The notes under the pieces: generated by a model | What the model was told of the DNA's origin: nothing | What the model saw: the letters and a program-made list of their open reading frames with translations, nothing else | Databases searched by the model: none | Shown here: in pieces, positions 41,943-50,181 of the stretch | How the letters are laid out: each line of letters opens with the position of its first letter | Numbering within the stretch: position 1 is the first letter of the stretch | Translations under genes and position numbers: made by a program | Origin: Larkinella soli | Lineage (GTDB): Bacteria; Bacteroidota; Bacteroidia; Cytophagales; Spirosomataceae | Direction: 5' to 3' | Assembly (NCBI RefSeq): GCF_003703975.1 | Contig: NZ_QTJY01000002.1 | Location: 372,001-436,000, forward strand | Length of the DNA stretch: 64,000 bases

Positions 41943-43226
41943 TCAGCGGGTCGGTTGCGGGCGTTCGACGCCGGCGGGCGCGCCGGCCGGATGGTCTGTC
42001 TGCTGCTTTCGGCTCACATACCGGTCGATCACGTACATCATCGCGATGGTGATGAGCATGGCGACGGCCACGATGTAACCCAGAAGCGGATACCGCTGCA
42101 GCGTCCCGTCCGGGGCCTGCACCACGATCAGACCGGCAATCACCGAGGCCACCCCGCCCGAAATCTGCTGCACCGAGGAGTTGACCCCCATGAAAGCCCC
42201 GCGATCCTGCGGTTCGGGGACGGCCGACATCAGGGCCGAAGCCGACACCATCCGGGCCGAAATCCCGGCGAACAGCAGCACATTCAGGAAGATAAGCGCC
42301 CAGAGGGGGGTTATACCGAGGTTACAATAGACGATGGTGACGGCCATGCCCCAGAGCGAGGCAAAACAGAACATTCTGAACTTGCCGATGCGGTCGCTGA
42401 GCTTGCCGGCCAGCGGGCCGAGAATGATCGACGCCACCCCGGTGACCATGTAGATCATCGGCAGTTCGTTCTGGGTAACGCCGAGGTTATGGATGGCGAA
42501 GGCGCTTCCGAACGGCATCAGCATGAAACCGCCGGTGGCCAGCAGCGTGGTGGCCGCAAACCCGCGCAGGTAATCCGGTTTGGAAACCGTATGGATCAGG
42601 TGCTGGAGGGGATTCCGGTCGGTTTTCAGCTGAAGATGGGCCGTAATCGGCTTCATGTTCGAAAAGATGGCGATTCCGGCCGCCACGCTCAGGCCCACGA
42701 TCAGCAGGAAGGGCGAATGCCAGCCGAAGTGATTGGCCAGATACAGCCCGATCGGAATCCCCAGAACCTGGCTGGCCGCAAAAGACGTCTGGACGACGCC
42801 CATGACGCGGCCCCGTACCTGCCAGTCGAACAGGTCGGTGATGATGGCGAAACTGATGGACGAGATCACCCCGCCGAAAATACCGGTAACGATCCGGGCC
42901 ATCAGCAGGAAATAATAATCGGGCGCAATGCCGCAGAGAAACGTGCCGAGGACGAACCCCGTATAGAAAAACAGGAGCAGTTTTTTCCGGTCGAAACGGT
43001 CGGCGAAACCGGCCGTGAGCAGACCCGAAATGCCCGCGCTGAAGGCATAGGCGGAAACCACCCAGCCGAACTGGGCGGTGCTGATGTGCAGTTCCTGCAG
43101 CAGTTGGGCGCCCAGGGGCGACAACACCATAAAATCCAGCACGACCGTAAACTGGATGAAAGCCAGCATGGCGATGATCGCCTTCTGGTAGGTAGTGAAA
43201 ACGCTTTTACCGGGGGTATTTTCCAT
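41943..43226 (-). CDS. MFS transporter, drug/proton antiporter-like (DHA1 type)
   Basis: The protein has 427 residues and 12 predicted membrane helices. The signature ADRFDRKKLLLF lies between helices 2 and 3, LDFMVLSPLGAQL is in helix 1, and ARIVTGIFGGVISSISFAII covers helices 4-5, where antiporters carry the conserved motif. A hydrophilic C-terminal tail (YVSRKQQTDHPAGAP) ends it. It is the last gene of the TetR / small HMA-fold protein / MFS operon and is likely controlled by that TetR. Export of a toxic compound is the usual role, but the substrate is unknown. Confidence 0.88.
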   Translation of the reverse strand: MENTPGKSVFTTYQKAIIAMLAFIQFTVVLDFMVLSPLGAQLLQELHISTAQFGWVVSAYAFSAGISGLLTAGFADRFDRKKLLLFFYTGFVLGTFLCGIAPDYYFLLMARIVTGIFGGVISSISFAIITDLFDWQVRGRVMGVVQTSFAASQVLGIPIGLYLANHFGWHSPFLLIVGLSVAAGIAIFSNMKPITAHLQLKTDRNPLQHLIHTVSKPDYLRGFAATTLLATGGFMLMPFGSAFAIHNLGVTQNELPMIYMVTGVASIILGPLAGKLSDRIGKFRMFCFASLWGMAVTIVYCNLGITPLWALIFLNVLLFAGISARMVSASALMSAVPEPQDRGAFMGVNSSVQQISGGVASVIAGLIVVQAPDGTLQRYPLLGYIVAVAMLITIAMMYVIDRYVSRKQQTDHPAGAPAGVERPQPTR

Positions 43227-43238
43227 ACATCTCAGGCT

Positions 43239-43481
43239 TTAATCTTCCAGTTCTTCACACAGAAAACCCGCCTGACTGACCAGACGGATAATATCGTAAC
43301 AGGAGAGGCCGACGGCTTCGATCCGCAGCACCCTGTCGCAATCGTCGAGATCGACGTTCCATTTCAGGATGCCGTCCAGGGATTCCAGCAGTACGGCGAC
43401 CCGGCTTACCTCGCCGGGATGCCGGAGTCCGGTTTTGAATACCAGAATGTCCGGCCTGATTTCGGAAGGCTGAGTCATCAT
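43239..43481 (-). CDS. Small HMA-like fold protein lacking the metal-binding CxxC
   Basis: The protein is 80 residues from ATG 43481; the open frame extends 15 codons upstream to 43526 with low-complexity residues. The pattern beta-alpha-beta-beta-alpha-beta with VSRVAVLLESLDGILKWNVDLD, RVLRIEAVGL and DIIRLVSQAGFLCEEL closely mirrors heavy-metal-associated (CopZ/Atx1) domains. The metal loop GMxCxxC is replaced by GLRHPGE, so copper binding is unlikely. It lies 12 bases before the MFS gene and 66 after the TetR gene. A role as a protein-interaction module of the transporter is possible, but this is inference. Confidence 0.7.
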   Translation of the reverse strand: MMTQPSEIRPDILVFKTGLRHPGEVSRVAVLLESLDGILKWNVDLDDCDRVLRIEAVGLSCYDIIRLVSQAGFLCEELED

Positions 43482-43547
43482 GGGAGATGGAGTGGTGTGG
43501 TAGTGAGATGGCATACGATTGCTCATTAAGATGATCAGGCAGCGGCT

Positions 43548-44138
43548 TCAGGGCTTCAGCGCCTTCAGAACCAGCTCAAGGGTCTGGTCGATCAGCGGTT
43601 CCGAAAGTTCAAAATTTCCGGTACCCGGCATTCCCTTCCCCCCCATGTGAAACTTCACCAGCTGGTACAGGGGAGCGAAGGCGATGGACCAGTAGACCTC
43701 CACCGGCAGAGGCACGAGCTCCTTGCGCCGGATGGCATTGGAAACGAAGGTTTTCATGGCCACGACAAAGGGCGTTCCGAATTCGCGGAACTTGTCGTGC
43801 AGCGGAGAATGACGCATCTGCTCCATGAAATACATCCGCTGCGGGTGCTGCAGGCAGTAGGCGGCCCGGTTCAGCCACTGGACCCGAAGGCCCTCCTCGA
43901 AATGCATTTCGGGGTCGAAATTCTTCAGGGTGGCATCGCTCATGCGGATGCTTTCCTCGAAATACAGCTGCAGAATGAGGTCTTCCCGGTCTTTGAAGTA
44001 GATGTAGATGGTGGCGGGCGAAACCCCGGCGGCCTTGGCAAGTTTGTGCATGCTCAGCCCGTCGAAACCGTCCTTCACGATCATTTCCAGCGCCTTTTCC
44101 CGAATGGCGAACCGCTTATTTTCGTCCCGAAGTCTCAT
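43548..44138 (-). CDS. TetR/AcrR-family transcriptional regulator
   Basis: The protein is 196 residues from ATG 44138. The longer in-frame starts at 44183 and 44300 would place the palindromic operator inside the gene, so 44138 is preferred. The N-terminal HTH is IREKALEMIVKDGFDGLSMH followed by KLAKAAGVSPATIYIYFKDREDL, a textbook TetR recognition helix. The C-terminal ligand domain is unassigned. The downstream genes (small HMA-fold protein, MFS transporter) are cotranscribed, so it probably represses its own efflux operon. The S9 peptidase lies divergently upstream. Confidence 0.92.
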   Translation of the reverse strand: MRLRDENKRFAIREKALEMIVKDGFDGLSMHKLAKAAGVSPATIYIYFKDREDLILQLYFEESIRMSDATLKNFDPEMHFEEGLRVQWLNRAAYCLQHPQRMYFMEQMRHSPLHDKFREFGTPFVVAMKTFVSNAIRRKELVPLPVEVYWSIAFAPLYQLVKFHMGGKGMPGTGNFELSEPLIDQTLELVLKALKP

Positions 44139-44145
44139 GAAGTCA

Positions 44146-44172
44146 CAAAAATAAACGAACGTTCTTTTATTT
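44146..44172 (-). promoter_or_regulatory. TetR operator overlapping the operon promoter
   Basis: Positions 44149-44172 form a 24-base palindrome centred on GAACGTTC. Each arm differs at only one position, and the flanks AAATAAA / TTTATTT pair perfectly. It lies 11 bases before the TetR start. The minus-strand -7 box TATTTTTG (44146-44153) overlaps it, so repressor binding would block RNA polymerase. Confidence 0.75.
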
Positions 44173-44219
44173 AAAAATTCCATGCCTGTTTTTCTCCTCC
44201 AAATGACCGGTTTATTCGT

Positions 44220-44227
44220 TAAATTTG
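44220..44227 (+). promoter_or_regulatory. Candidate -7 box for the S9 peptidase gene
   Basis: TAAATTTG matches the Bacteroidota -7 consensus TAnnTTTG and sits 24 bases upstream of ATG 44252. The -33 region is not clear. Confidence 0.45.
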
Positions 44228-44251
44228 TGTTACCCGACTTAGACACAGCAC

Positions 44252-47236
44252 ATGAATACCGCATTTCGGCTCCTTGCCGTATTCCTACTCCCTCTTTCAC
44301 TTCAGGCCCAGATTCAAAAACGTCCGCTCCGCCATTCCGACTACGACCGCTGGCAGAGCGTCCGGTTCGAAAAGCACTCCAACAACGGCCGCTGGCTCTG
44401 TTACCAGATCGACCCTCAGGAGGGCGACGGCGTGCTCGAACTGATCGACCTGTCGAAAAAAACCGCCCCGCAGGCCGCCGGCAACACCGCCCGGCAGTCG
44501 GGCGGCCCCTCGGCCGCGACGCCCGACTTCAGCCCGGCCTTCGCCGACCGGAATCTGAACCCGGCGCACCGCTTTCCGCGCGGGTACCTGGCGCAGTTCA
44601 CGCCCGACAGCCGGTTTCTCGTCATGCGGCTCCGCGCTCCCTACAAACTGACCCGCGAGGCAAAGCGAAAGAAGCTGAAAGCCGACCAGATGCCGAAAGA
44701 CAGCCTGCTGGTCTTCAACCTGACCACGGGCGGCCGCATCCTTTTTACCGGAGTCAAATCGTTCACGATGCCGAAGGAAAGCGGTTCGTGGGCGGCCATT
44801 CTACAAGAACACCAGGAAGTAAAGGGTGTCAAAAAGGATTCGACCATCGTCCGGACCTCTCCCCGCTCGCGCACCGTCACGATCACGAAGAAACCGAAGG
44901 GCGACGACCTGGTTCTGCTGAACTTTGAAACCGGGGCGACCCAGACGTTCCGGTATGTCTCCCATGTGGCGGTTTCGGACCGGGGAAATGTGATCTTTTA
45001 CAACAAGGAAGCCATCAACGATACGCTGAAAACACCGGGGGTATATCTGTTCGATACGAAAAAGCAAACCGAGATGCTGGTGGATACCAGCTCGAAGCGT
45101 CGGGTCTACAAGGGGCTGGCCGTCGACAAAACCGGTTCCCAGCTGGCCTGGATGGCCACGGCCGACAGTGCCGACGCCGACGTGAGGGCCTATACGTTGT
45201 TTTATAAGCGGCTGAACCCGGCGCCGGAAGCCACCGCCCGCAAAAACAGGAAAACGGCGGTACAGGCCTTTGGGGGACTGAGCGGAACGCTCACCGTTCT
45301 GGCCGACACCCTGACGAAAGCGTATCCCAAAGGGTGGAGCGTCAATGAATACCGGACGCCCTCCTTTTCGGAAGACGGAAAACGGCTTTATTTCGCCACC
45401 TCCATCCTGCCGCCCAAACCGATCAAGGACTCGACCCAGCTCGACGAGGAACGCGTAAAGGTCGACATCTGGAGTTGGAACGACCCGCAAATCCAGCCCA
45501 TGCAGCAGCGCCAGCTTCGGCAGGAGAAGGAACGCGGTTTTCTGGCGGTCTGCGACCTGACCTCGGGCACCGTGACCCAACTGGGCGACCGCGACGTGCC
45601 GAACGTGCAGGTGGACCTGAAGGCCGATCATCCCTTCTGGCTCGGCCAGAGTTCGATTCCGTACCAGATCACGAGCATGTGGGATCCCGGCCAGACGGAC
45701 CTGTACCTGGTCGAGGCCCGAACGGGCCGGAAAACCCGCATTGCCGGCGACGCCCGGGTTTCCTACGCCCAGCTTTCGCCGGGGGGCCGGTATGCGTGGT
45801 GGTACGATGAGCGGGACTCGCTCTGGCGGGCCTGGTCCATCGCCCAGAACCGGCGCATCGACCTGACGCGCGGCATCGCGGCCAGATTCTTCGATGAGGA
45901 ACACGACACGCCCGACCTGCCCGGCAGTTACGGGGCCGCGGGCTGGACCAGAGACGACCGCTACGTGCTGATCTATGACCGCTTCGACCTCTGGAAAATC
46001 GACCCGACGGGTCAGGAAAAACCGGTCAACCTCACGGCCGGCTACGGACGCAAAAACCGGGTGCGGCTCCGGCGGACCGACCTGGACCCCGACGAAAAAC
46101 ACATCAGCCTGGTGGGTGACCTGTGGCTGACCGGCTTCTGGGAAAGCGACAAATCGACCGGCATCCTGAAGAAATCCATCGCCGACCCGGCGGAGGAACC
46201 GGCCATCCAGACGCGGGGCAATTACCGGTATTCCTCCTTGTCCAAAGCCCGCAGCGGGCCGACGCTGACCTTTCAGAAGGGGAATTTTCAGGAATCGAAC
46301 AACCTGTATCTGACCGATACGACCTTCGCCGAGCCGGTCCGGCTGACCCGGATCAACCCGCAACAGGACAGCGTGCGCTGGGGCAACGTGGAGCTGGTCA
46401 GCTGGATGGGTACCAACGGTGTCCGGCTGGAGGGACTGCTCTATAAGCCGGAAGATTTCGATCCGAAGAAGAAATACCCGATGCTGGTGTATTTCTACGA
46501 ACGGAATGCCGAGACGCTGAACGACTACCGGGCTCCGGCTCCCAGCCGCTCCACGATCAACATGGCCTACAGCGTTTCGAACGGCTACCTGGTGTTCGTG
46601 CCGGACATCGTCTACACGACCGGAACCCCCGGCCAGAACGCCTACGACTGCATCGTTCCGGGCGTGCTGAGCCTGATCGACAAGGGGTTCGTCGACCGCG
46701 ACCGCATCGGGCTTCAGGGCCAGAGCTGGGGCGGCTACCAGACCGCCTACCTGGTGACCCGGACCAACCTCTTCCGGGCCGCCATGGCCGGTGCGCCGGT
46801 TGCCAATATGACCAGCGCCTACGGGGGGATCCGCTGGGGAACGGGCCTGAGCCGGATGTTCCAGTACGAGAAAACCCAGAGCCGCATCGGCGGAACGCTC
46901 TGGGATAAACCGATGAACTACATCGAAAACTCCCCGCTCTTCTACGCCAACCGCATCCAGACGCCCCTGCTGATGATGCACAACGACGCCGACGGCTCCG
47001 TTCCCTGGTACCAGGGCATTGAGATGTATTCGGCGCTGCGCCGGCTCAACAAACCGGCCTGGATGCTGGTGTACAACGGGGAAGATCATAACCTGACCCA
47101 GCGGCATAACGCCAAGGACCTCAGCATCCGGATGTACCAGTTCTTCGATCACTACCTGAAAAACGCACCGCTGCCGGCCTGGATGAAGGAAGGCCGGACA
47201 GCGGTGGAGAAGGAACTGGGTAATATGAAATACTGA
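44252..47236 (+). CDS. S9 family serine peptidase (prolyl oligopeptidase/DPP-type)
   Basis: The protein has 994 residues. A signal peptide (1-19) directs it to the periplasm. The middle part is a beta-propeller-like region, and the C-terminal catalytic domain (~730-985) has nucleophile Ser825 in LQGQSWGGY, Asp in MHNDADGSVPW and His in NGEDHNLTQRH. The length is above that of DPP4-like enzymes because of an enlarged N-terminal region. It probably trims peptides from imported or surface-degraded proteins. It stands alone on its strand, is divergent from the TetR operon, and is followed by repeat copy 3. Confidence 0.93.
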   Translation: MNTAFRLLAVFLLPLSLQAQIQKRPLRHSDYDRWQSVRFEKHSNNGRWLCYQIDPQEGDGVLELIDLSKKTAPQAAGNTARQSGGPSAATPDFSPAFADRNLNPAHRFPRGYLAQFTPDSRFLVMRLRAPYKLTREAKRKKLKADQMPKDSLLVFNLTTGGRILFTGVKSFTMPKESGSWAAILQEHQEVKGVKKDSTIVRTSPRSRTVTITKKPKGDDLVLLNFETGATQTFRYVSHVAVSDRGNVIFYNKEAINDTLKTPGVYLFDTKKQTEMLVDTSSKRRVYKGLAVDKTGSQLAWMATADSADADVRAYTLFYKRLNPAPEATARKNRKTAVQAFGGLSGTLTVLADTLTKAYPKGWSVNEYRTPSFSEDGKRLYFATSILPPKPIKDSTQLDEERVKVDIWSWNDPQIQPMQQRQLRQEKERGFLAVCDLTSGTVTQLGDRDVPNVQVDLKADHPFWLGQSSIPYQITSMWDPGQTDLYLVEARTGRKTRIAGDARVSYAQLSPGGRYAWWYDERDSLWRAWSIAQNRRIDLTRGIAARFFDEEHDTPDLPGSYGAAGWTRDDRYVLIYDRFDLWKIDPTGQEKPVNLTAGYGRKNRVRLRRTDLDPDEKHISLVGDLWLTGFWESDKSTGILKKSIADPAEEPAIQTRGNYRYSSLSKARSGPTLTFQKGNFQESNNLYLTDTTFAEPVRLTRINPQQDSVRWGNVELVSWMGTNGVRLEGLLYKPEDFDPKKKYPMLVYFYERNAETLNDYRAPAPSRSTINMAYSVSNGYLVFVPDIVYTTGTPGQNAYDCIVPGVLSLIDKGFVDRDRIGLQGQSWGGYQTAYLVTRTNLFRAAMAGAPVANMTSAYGGIRWGTGLSRMFQYEKTQSRIGGTLWDKPMNYIENSPLFYANRIQTPLLMMHNDADGSVPWYQGIEMYSALRRLNKPAWMLVYNGEDHNLTQRHNAKDLSIRMYQFFDHYLKNAPLPAWMKEGRTAVEKELGNMKY

Positions 47237-47273
47237 GTGCGCCCCAAACCCCCTGAAGAACGAGGGACGCCAG

Positions 47274-47378
47274 ACCACCCCCCAGCCCCCTCCTTAGCAA
47301 GGAGGGGGAGAGTGCGCTGCCCCTTTTCAGTCCTGCGGAGTCACCCCCTCCTTAGCAAGGAGGGGGCCGGGGGGTGGT
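47274..47378. repeat. Palindromic intergenic repeat, copy 3 of 3
   Basis: The 105-base element has ACCACC / GGTGGT ends and two hairpins that are both CCCCTCCTT AGC AAGGAGGGG. The central AGTGCGCTGCC is on the plus strand, as in copy 1. It lies between convergent genes, the S9 peptidase (ends 47236) and the DUF1573 gene (ends 47415). The flanks hold GAACGAGGGA and GCGGGATGACAAAA, which resemble the insert at 49207-49389. Confidence 0.85.
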
Positions 47379-47414
47379 CGGCGGGATGACAAAAACCCTT
47401 CCCCAAATAACCTC

Positions 47415-47795
47415 TCAGGGGGTTACTTCTCCCTTGATGGTCAGCACGGCCTGGCCGCCTTCGGCGTTGGATTCTACGGTGACCGTTTTGTTGAACGTAC
47501 CGACGGAAGCCGCGTTGAAGGTGGCCCTGATTTTTCCGGAGTTGCCGGGCATAATGGCCTCCTTCGGGAAAACGACGCCGGTGCAGCCGCAGGAGCCCCG
47601 GGCGTTGCTGATGACCAGCGGTACCCCGCCCCGGTTTGTGAAATTAAATTCGGCCACTACGGGTTTACTCTGCCGGATTTTACCGAAATCATGGACGGTT
47701 TCGTCCCATTTGAAGACCGCCAGCAGGGAATTGGCGATCAGAACGCCGGCGGCTATCAGCCACAGGACCGAAGCAAAAATCAAAGTGCGCTTCAT
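47415..47795 (-). CDS. DUF1573 domain-containing protein
   Basis: The protein is 126 residues from ATG 47795; an earlier frame start at 47834 adds 13 residues before the membrane segment. The N-terminal helix (LIFASVLWLIAAGVLIANSL) anchors or exports it. An Ig-like DUF1573 domain follows (VHDFGKIRQSKPVVAEFNFT; SNARGSCGCTGVVFPKEAI; GTFNKTVTVESNAEGG). The SCGC motif is the family hallmark. The molecular role is unknown. It is divergent from the histidine kinase gene. Confidence 0.88.
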   Translation of the reverse strand: MKRTLIFASVLWLIAAGVLIANSLLAVFKWDETVHDFGKIRQSKPVVAEFNFTNRGGVPLVISNARGSCGCTGVVFPKEAIMPGNSGKIRATFNAASVGTFNKTVTVESNAEGGQAVLTIKGEVTP

Positions 47796-47964
47796 GGTTG
47801 GATTATTGGAAAGGTTTAACATTACTGTCGCCACAAACGTACTGCATTCGGCCTTCGGCTGCTGTTAACGGCTGCCCAACGCTTGTTAACGGGTTGTTAA
47901 CGGGTTGACTTTTGCCGGCCGGACGCAGACCTTTGAGAACTGATTGGTGTTTAACCCCCTTTCC

Positions 47965-49206
47965 ATGTCCCGGCGCGTCATCCGTACACTGGTCATTCTG
48001 TCGGTGGTTTCGATCATCGGGATCGTCACGGTCCAGATTTTCTGGGTGAGGAAGGCGTATGCGCTGCGCGAGCGGCAGTTCCGGCAGACCGCCTTCATCG
48101 CCCTCCAGGACGTAGCCGACCGCGTGGCCCGGCTCAACCGGGTGACTTCCGGCCGGAGCGCCGTCACCCAATTGTCTCCCGACTACTTTATCGTCAATAC
48201 CGATTCGCCCATCGACCCGGCGACACTGGAGTATTTCATTCAGGTCGCGCTGCGGGAACACCGGCTGGTGACCGACTTCGAATACGGTATCTACAACTGC
48301 GACAGCGGGCGCATGACCTACGGGGCCTACGTGAGCCCGAATGCGTCGAAAGTGCCGGTGCGGGCCTCGGGGAACCTGCCCAAATTCTCGCGCTATACCT
48401 ACTATTTCGGCATTCGGTTTCCGTCACAGGCGGGTTTCGTCGTCGGCCAGCTCGACGGCTGGATCATTTCCTCGGCGGCCGTCCTGCTGGTGGTCCTGGT
48501 ATTCGGCTACACGCTGGTCGTGGTGCTGCGGCAGCGCCGGCTGACGGAGGTGCAGCGGGATTTTATTAACAATATGACCCATGAGCTGCAGACGCCGGTC
48601 GCCACCATCCGGATTGCGGCCGACGTGCTGGGTTCGGAGTCGATTTTCAGCCAGCCCGATCGCCATCGTCAGTATGCCCGGGTGCTGCGGGAAGAGAGCA
48701 ACCGGCTTCAGAAGCAGGTCAGCAGCGTCCTGCAGCTGGCCCGCTCGGAGCGCATCCGGTTTACGCTGAACCTCGAAGAGGTAGATCTCCACCAGGTGCT
48801 GACGGATGCCGCTCAGGGGGTGCAGGTCCCGGTCCGGCTCGACCTGACCGCCACCCGGCCCCAGATCCGCGCCGACCGTTACCATCTCGAAAATATTGTC
48901 AACAACCTGCTCGACAACGCCGTCAAGTATACCTCCGTTTATCCCCAGATCGTTCTGCACACCCGCAACGAGGGCGACCGCATCGTCTGGTCGGTCCGGG
49001 ACAACGGCATCGGCATCGGCCGGGAACACCAGAGCCTGATCTACAACCAGTTCTACCGCATCCCAACCGGCAATATCCATAATGTAAAAGGCTTCGGCCT
49101 GGGGTTGTATTACGTCCGGAAAGTTATCCGCGCCCACCGCTGGCACCTCCGTTTACGAAGTGAACCAGGGATGGGGAGCGAGTTTATTATTAGTTTGGGG
49201 GTGTAG
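47965..49206 (+). CDS. Membrane sensor histidine kinase
   Basis: The protein is 413 residues from ATG 47965; the frame also opens at a TTG at 47944. Two membrane helices (about 5-26 and 166-187) frame a periplasmic sensor of roughly 140 residues with no recognised domain. The HisKA dimerisation helix holds His206 in NNMTHELQTPVATIR. The ATPase domain follows (NNLLDNAVKYTS, DNGIGIG, GFGLGLYYVRKV). No HAMP domain is visible. The partner response regulator lies 183 bases downstream, separated by a repeat-like insert. Confidence 0.92.
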   Translation: MSRRVIRTLVILSVVSIIGIVTVQIFWVRKAYALRERQFRQTAFIALQDVADRVARLNRVTSGRSAVTQLSPDYFIVNTDSPIDPATLEYFIQVALREHRLVTDFEYGIYNCDSGRMTYGAYVSPNASKVPVRASGNLPKFSRYTYYFGIRFPSQAGFVVGQLDGWIISSAAVLLVVLVFGYTLVVVLRQRRLTEVQRDFINNMTHELQTPVATIRIAADVLGSESIFSQPDRHRQYARVLREESNRLQKQVSSVLQLARSERIRFTLNLEEVDLHQVLTDAAQGVQVPVRLDLTATRPQIRADRYHLENIVNNLLDNAVKYTSVYPQIVLHTRNEGDRIVWSVRDNGIGIGREHQSLIYNQFYRIPTGNIHNVKGFGLGLYYVRKVIRAHRWHLRLRSEPGMGSEFIISLGV

Positions 49207-49389
49207 GAGTTGAGGGGTTGGGGTGGTTGAGGAGCTTAAGAGGTGGGATCTTATGGCTCAATGACCCAACTGACGGAGTGCCCTGCCACAGGATCCCTCG
49301 TTCCTCGGGATGACAAAACTACCCACACTCGTTAACCCTTAAATCCCCTAATCCCACAACTCCCCAACCCCTAAACTGCCCAAACTAAA
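49207..49389. repeat. Low-complexity, inverted-repeat-like insert between kinase and regulator
   Basis: The left end is G-rich on the plus strand (GGGGTTGGGGTGGTTGAGG). The right end is its rough complement (CCCCAACCCC near 49362-49371). They enclose a palindromic motif CCTCGTTCCTCGGGATGAC near 49296-49314. The GGGATGACAAAA portion recurs beside repeat copy 3. No coding potential is seen. Two-component partners usually abut, so this looks like a small mobile-element remnant. Confidence 0.5.
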
Positions 49390-50076
49390 ATGTCCGCTTC
49401 CATCCTTTACGTCGAGGACGATGTCAATCTGGGTTTTGTGACGAAGGACAACCTGGAGCTGGCCCGGTTTCAGGTCGTGCATTGCAGCAACGGGGCGGAG
49501 GCCTGGGAGGTGTTCCGGCAGCAGCCGTTCGACCTTTGCATCCTGGACGTCATGCTGCCCCTGAGCGACGGCTTTACGCTGGCCCGGCAAATCCGGCAGG
49601 TGGACCCCAACGTTCCGATTCTTTTCCTCAGCGCCCGCGCCGACAGGGACGACCGGCTTCAGGGCCTTCGCCTGGGAGCCGACGACTACCTCACCAAGCC
49701 GTTCAGCATCGAAGAGCTGATCCTGAAAATCAACGTCTTTCTTCGGCGCAGCCGGTCACAGCCCTCCGCCCCGGCCGACCCGTCGGTGGTCCTGGGCGCC
49801 TACCGGTTCAACTTCCGGGACCTGACGCTTGGATTCGGAGAAGACCGCCAGACCCTTACCTACCGGGAGGCCGAGGTGCTGAAATACCTGCTCGAACGGC
49901 CCAACCGGCTCGTGCGTCGCGATGAAATCCTGAAAGCCATCTGGGGCGACGACGACTATTTCATGGGCCGCAGCCTCGACGTGTTCATTTCCCGGCTGCG
50001 CAAGCGGCTGGGCCGGGACGAATCCATCCGGATCGAGAATCTCCACGGAATCGGATTCCGGCTTCTAATGACGTGA
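49390..50076 (+). CDS. OmpR/PhoB-family response regulator
   Basis: The protein has 228 residues. The receiver domain (1-120) shows ILYVEDDVNLGF, the phospho-acceptor Asp53 in LCILDVMLP, the switch Ser in FLSARAD, and Lys in DYLTKPF. The winged-helix output domain (~130-225) has LTYREAEVLKYLLERPNRLV, RDEILKAIWGDD and DVFISRLRKRLG, the usual recognition helix. It pairs with the histidine kinase at 47965-49206. A separate unit with its own promoter follows. Confidence 0.93.
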   Translation: MSASILYVEDDVNLGFVTKDNLELARFQVVHCSNGAEAWEVFRQQPFDLCILDVMLPLSDGFTLARQIRQVDPNVPILFLSARADRDDRLQGLRLGADDYLTKPFSIEELILKINVFLRRSRSQPSAPADPSVVLGAYRFNFRDLTLGFGEDRQTLTYREAEVLKYLLERPNRLVRRDEILKAIWGDDDYFMGRSLDVFISRLRKRLGRDESIRIENLHGIGFRLLMT

Positions 50077-50114
50077 AGGAAGCCAAAATAAAGTTTTCCG
50101 GACGTCGGCGCAGC

Positions 50115-50146
50115 TTGATGGAAATTGCTGTTTTCGGTTATATTTG
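50115..50146 (+). promoter_or_regulatory. Candidate promoter for the beta-propeller gene
   Basis: TTG (50115-50117) is followed after 21 bases by TATATTTG (50139-50146), a full match to TAnnTTTG. It lies 35 bases upstream of ATG 50182. This is the best Bacteroidota-type promoter in the window. Confidence 0.55.
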
Positions 50147-50181
50147 CGTAATTCCAAAGATATAACCCTTCTATTATCAGC

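Noticed and set aside
44801-47278. Minus-strand frame (825 codons) opposite the S9 peptidase gene
   Set aside because: Shadow; the peptidase strand carries a full catalytic triad.
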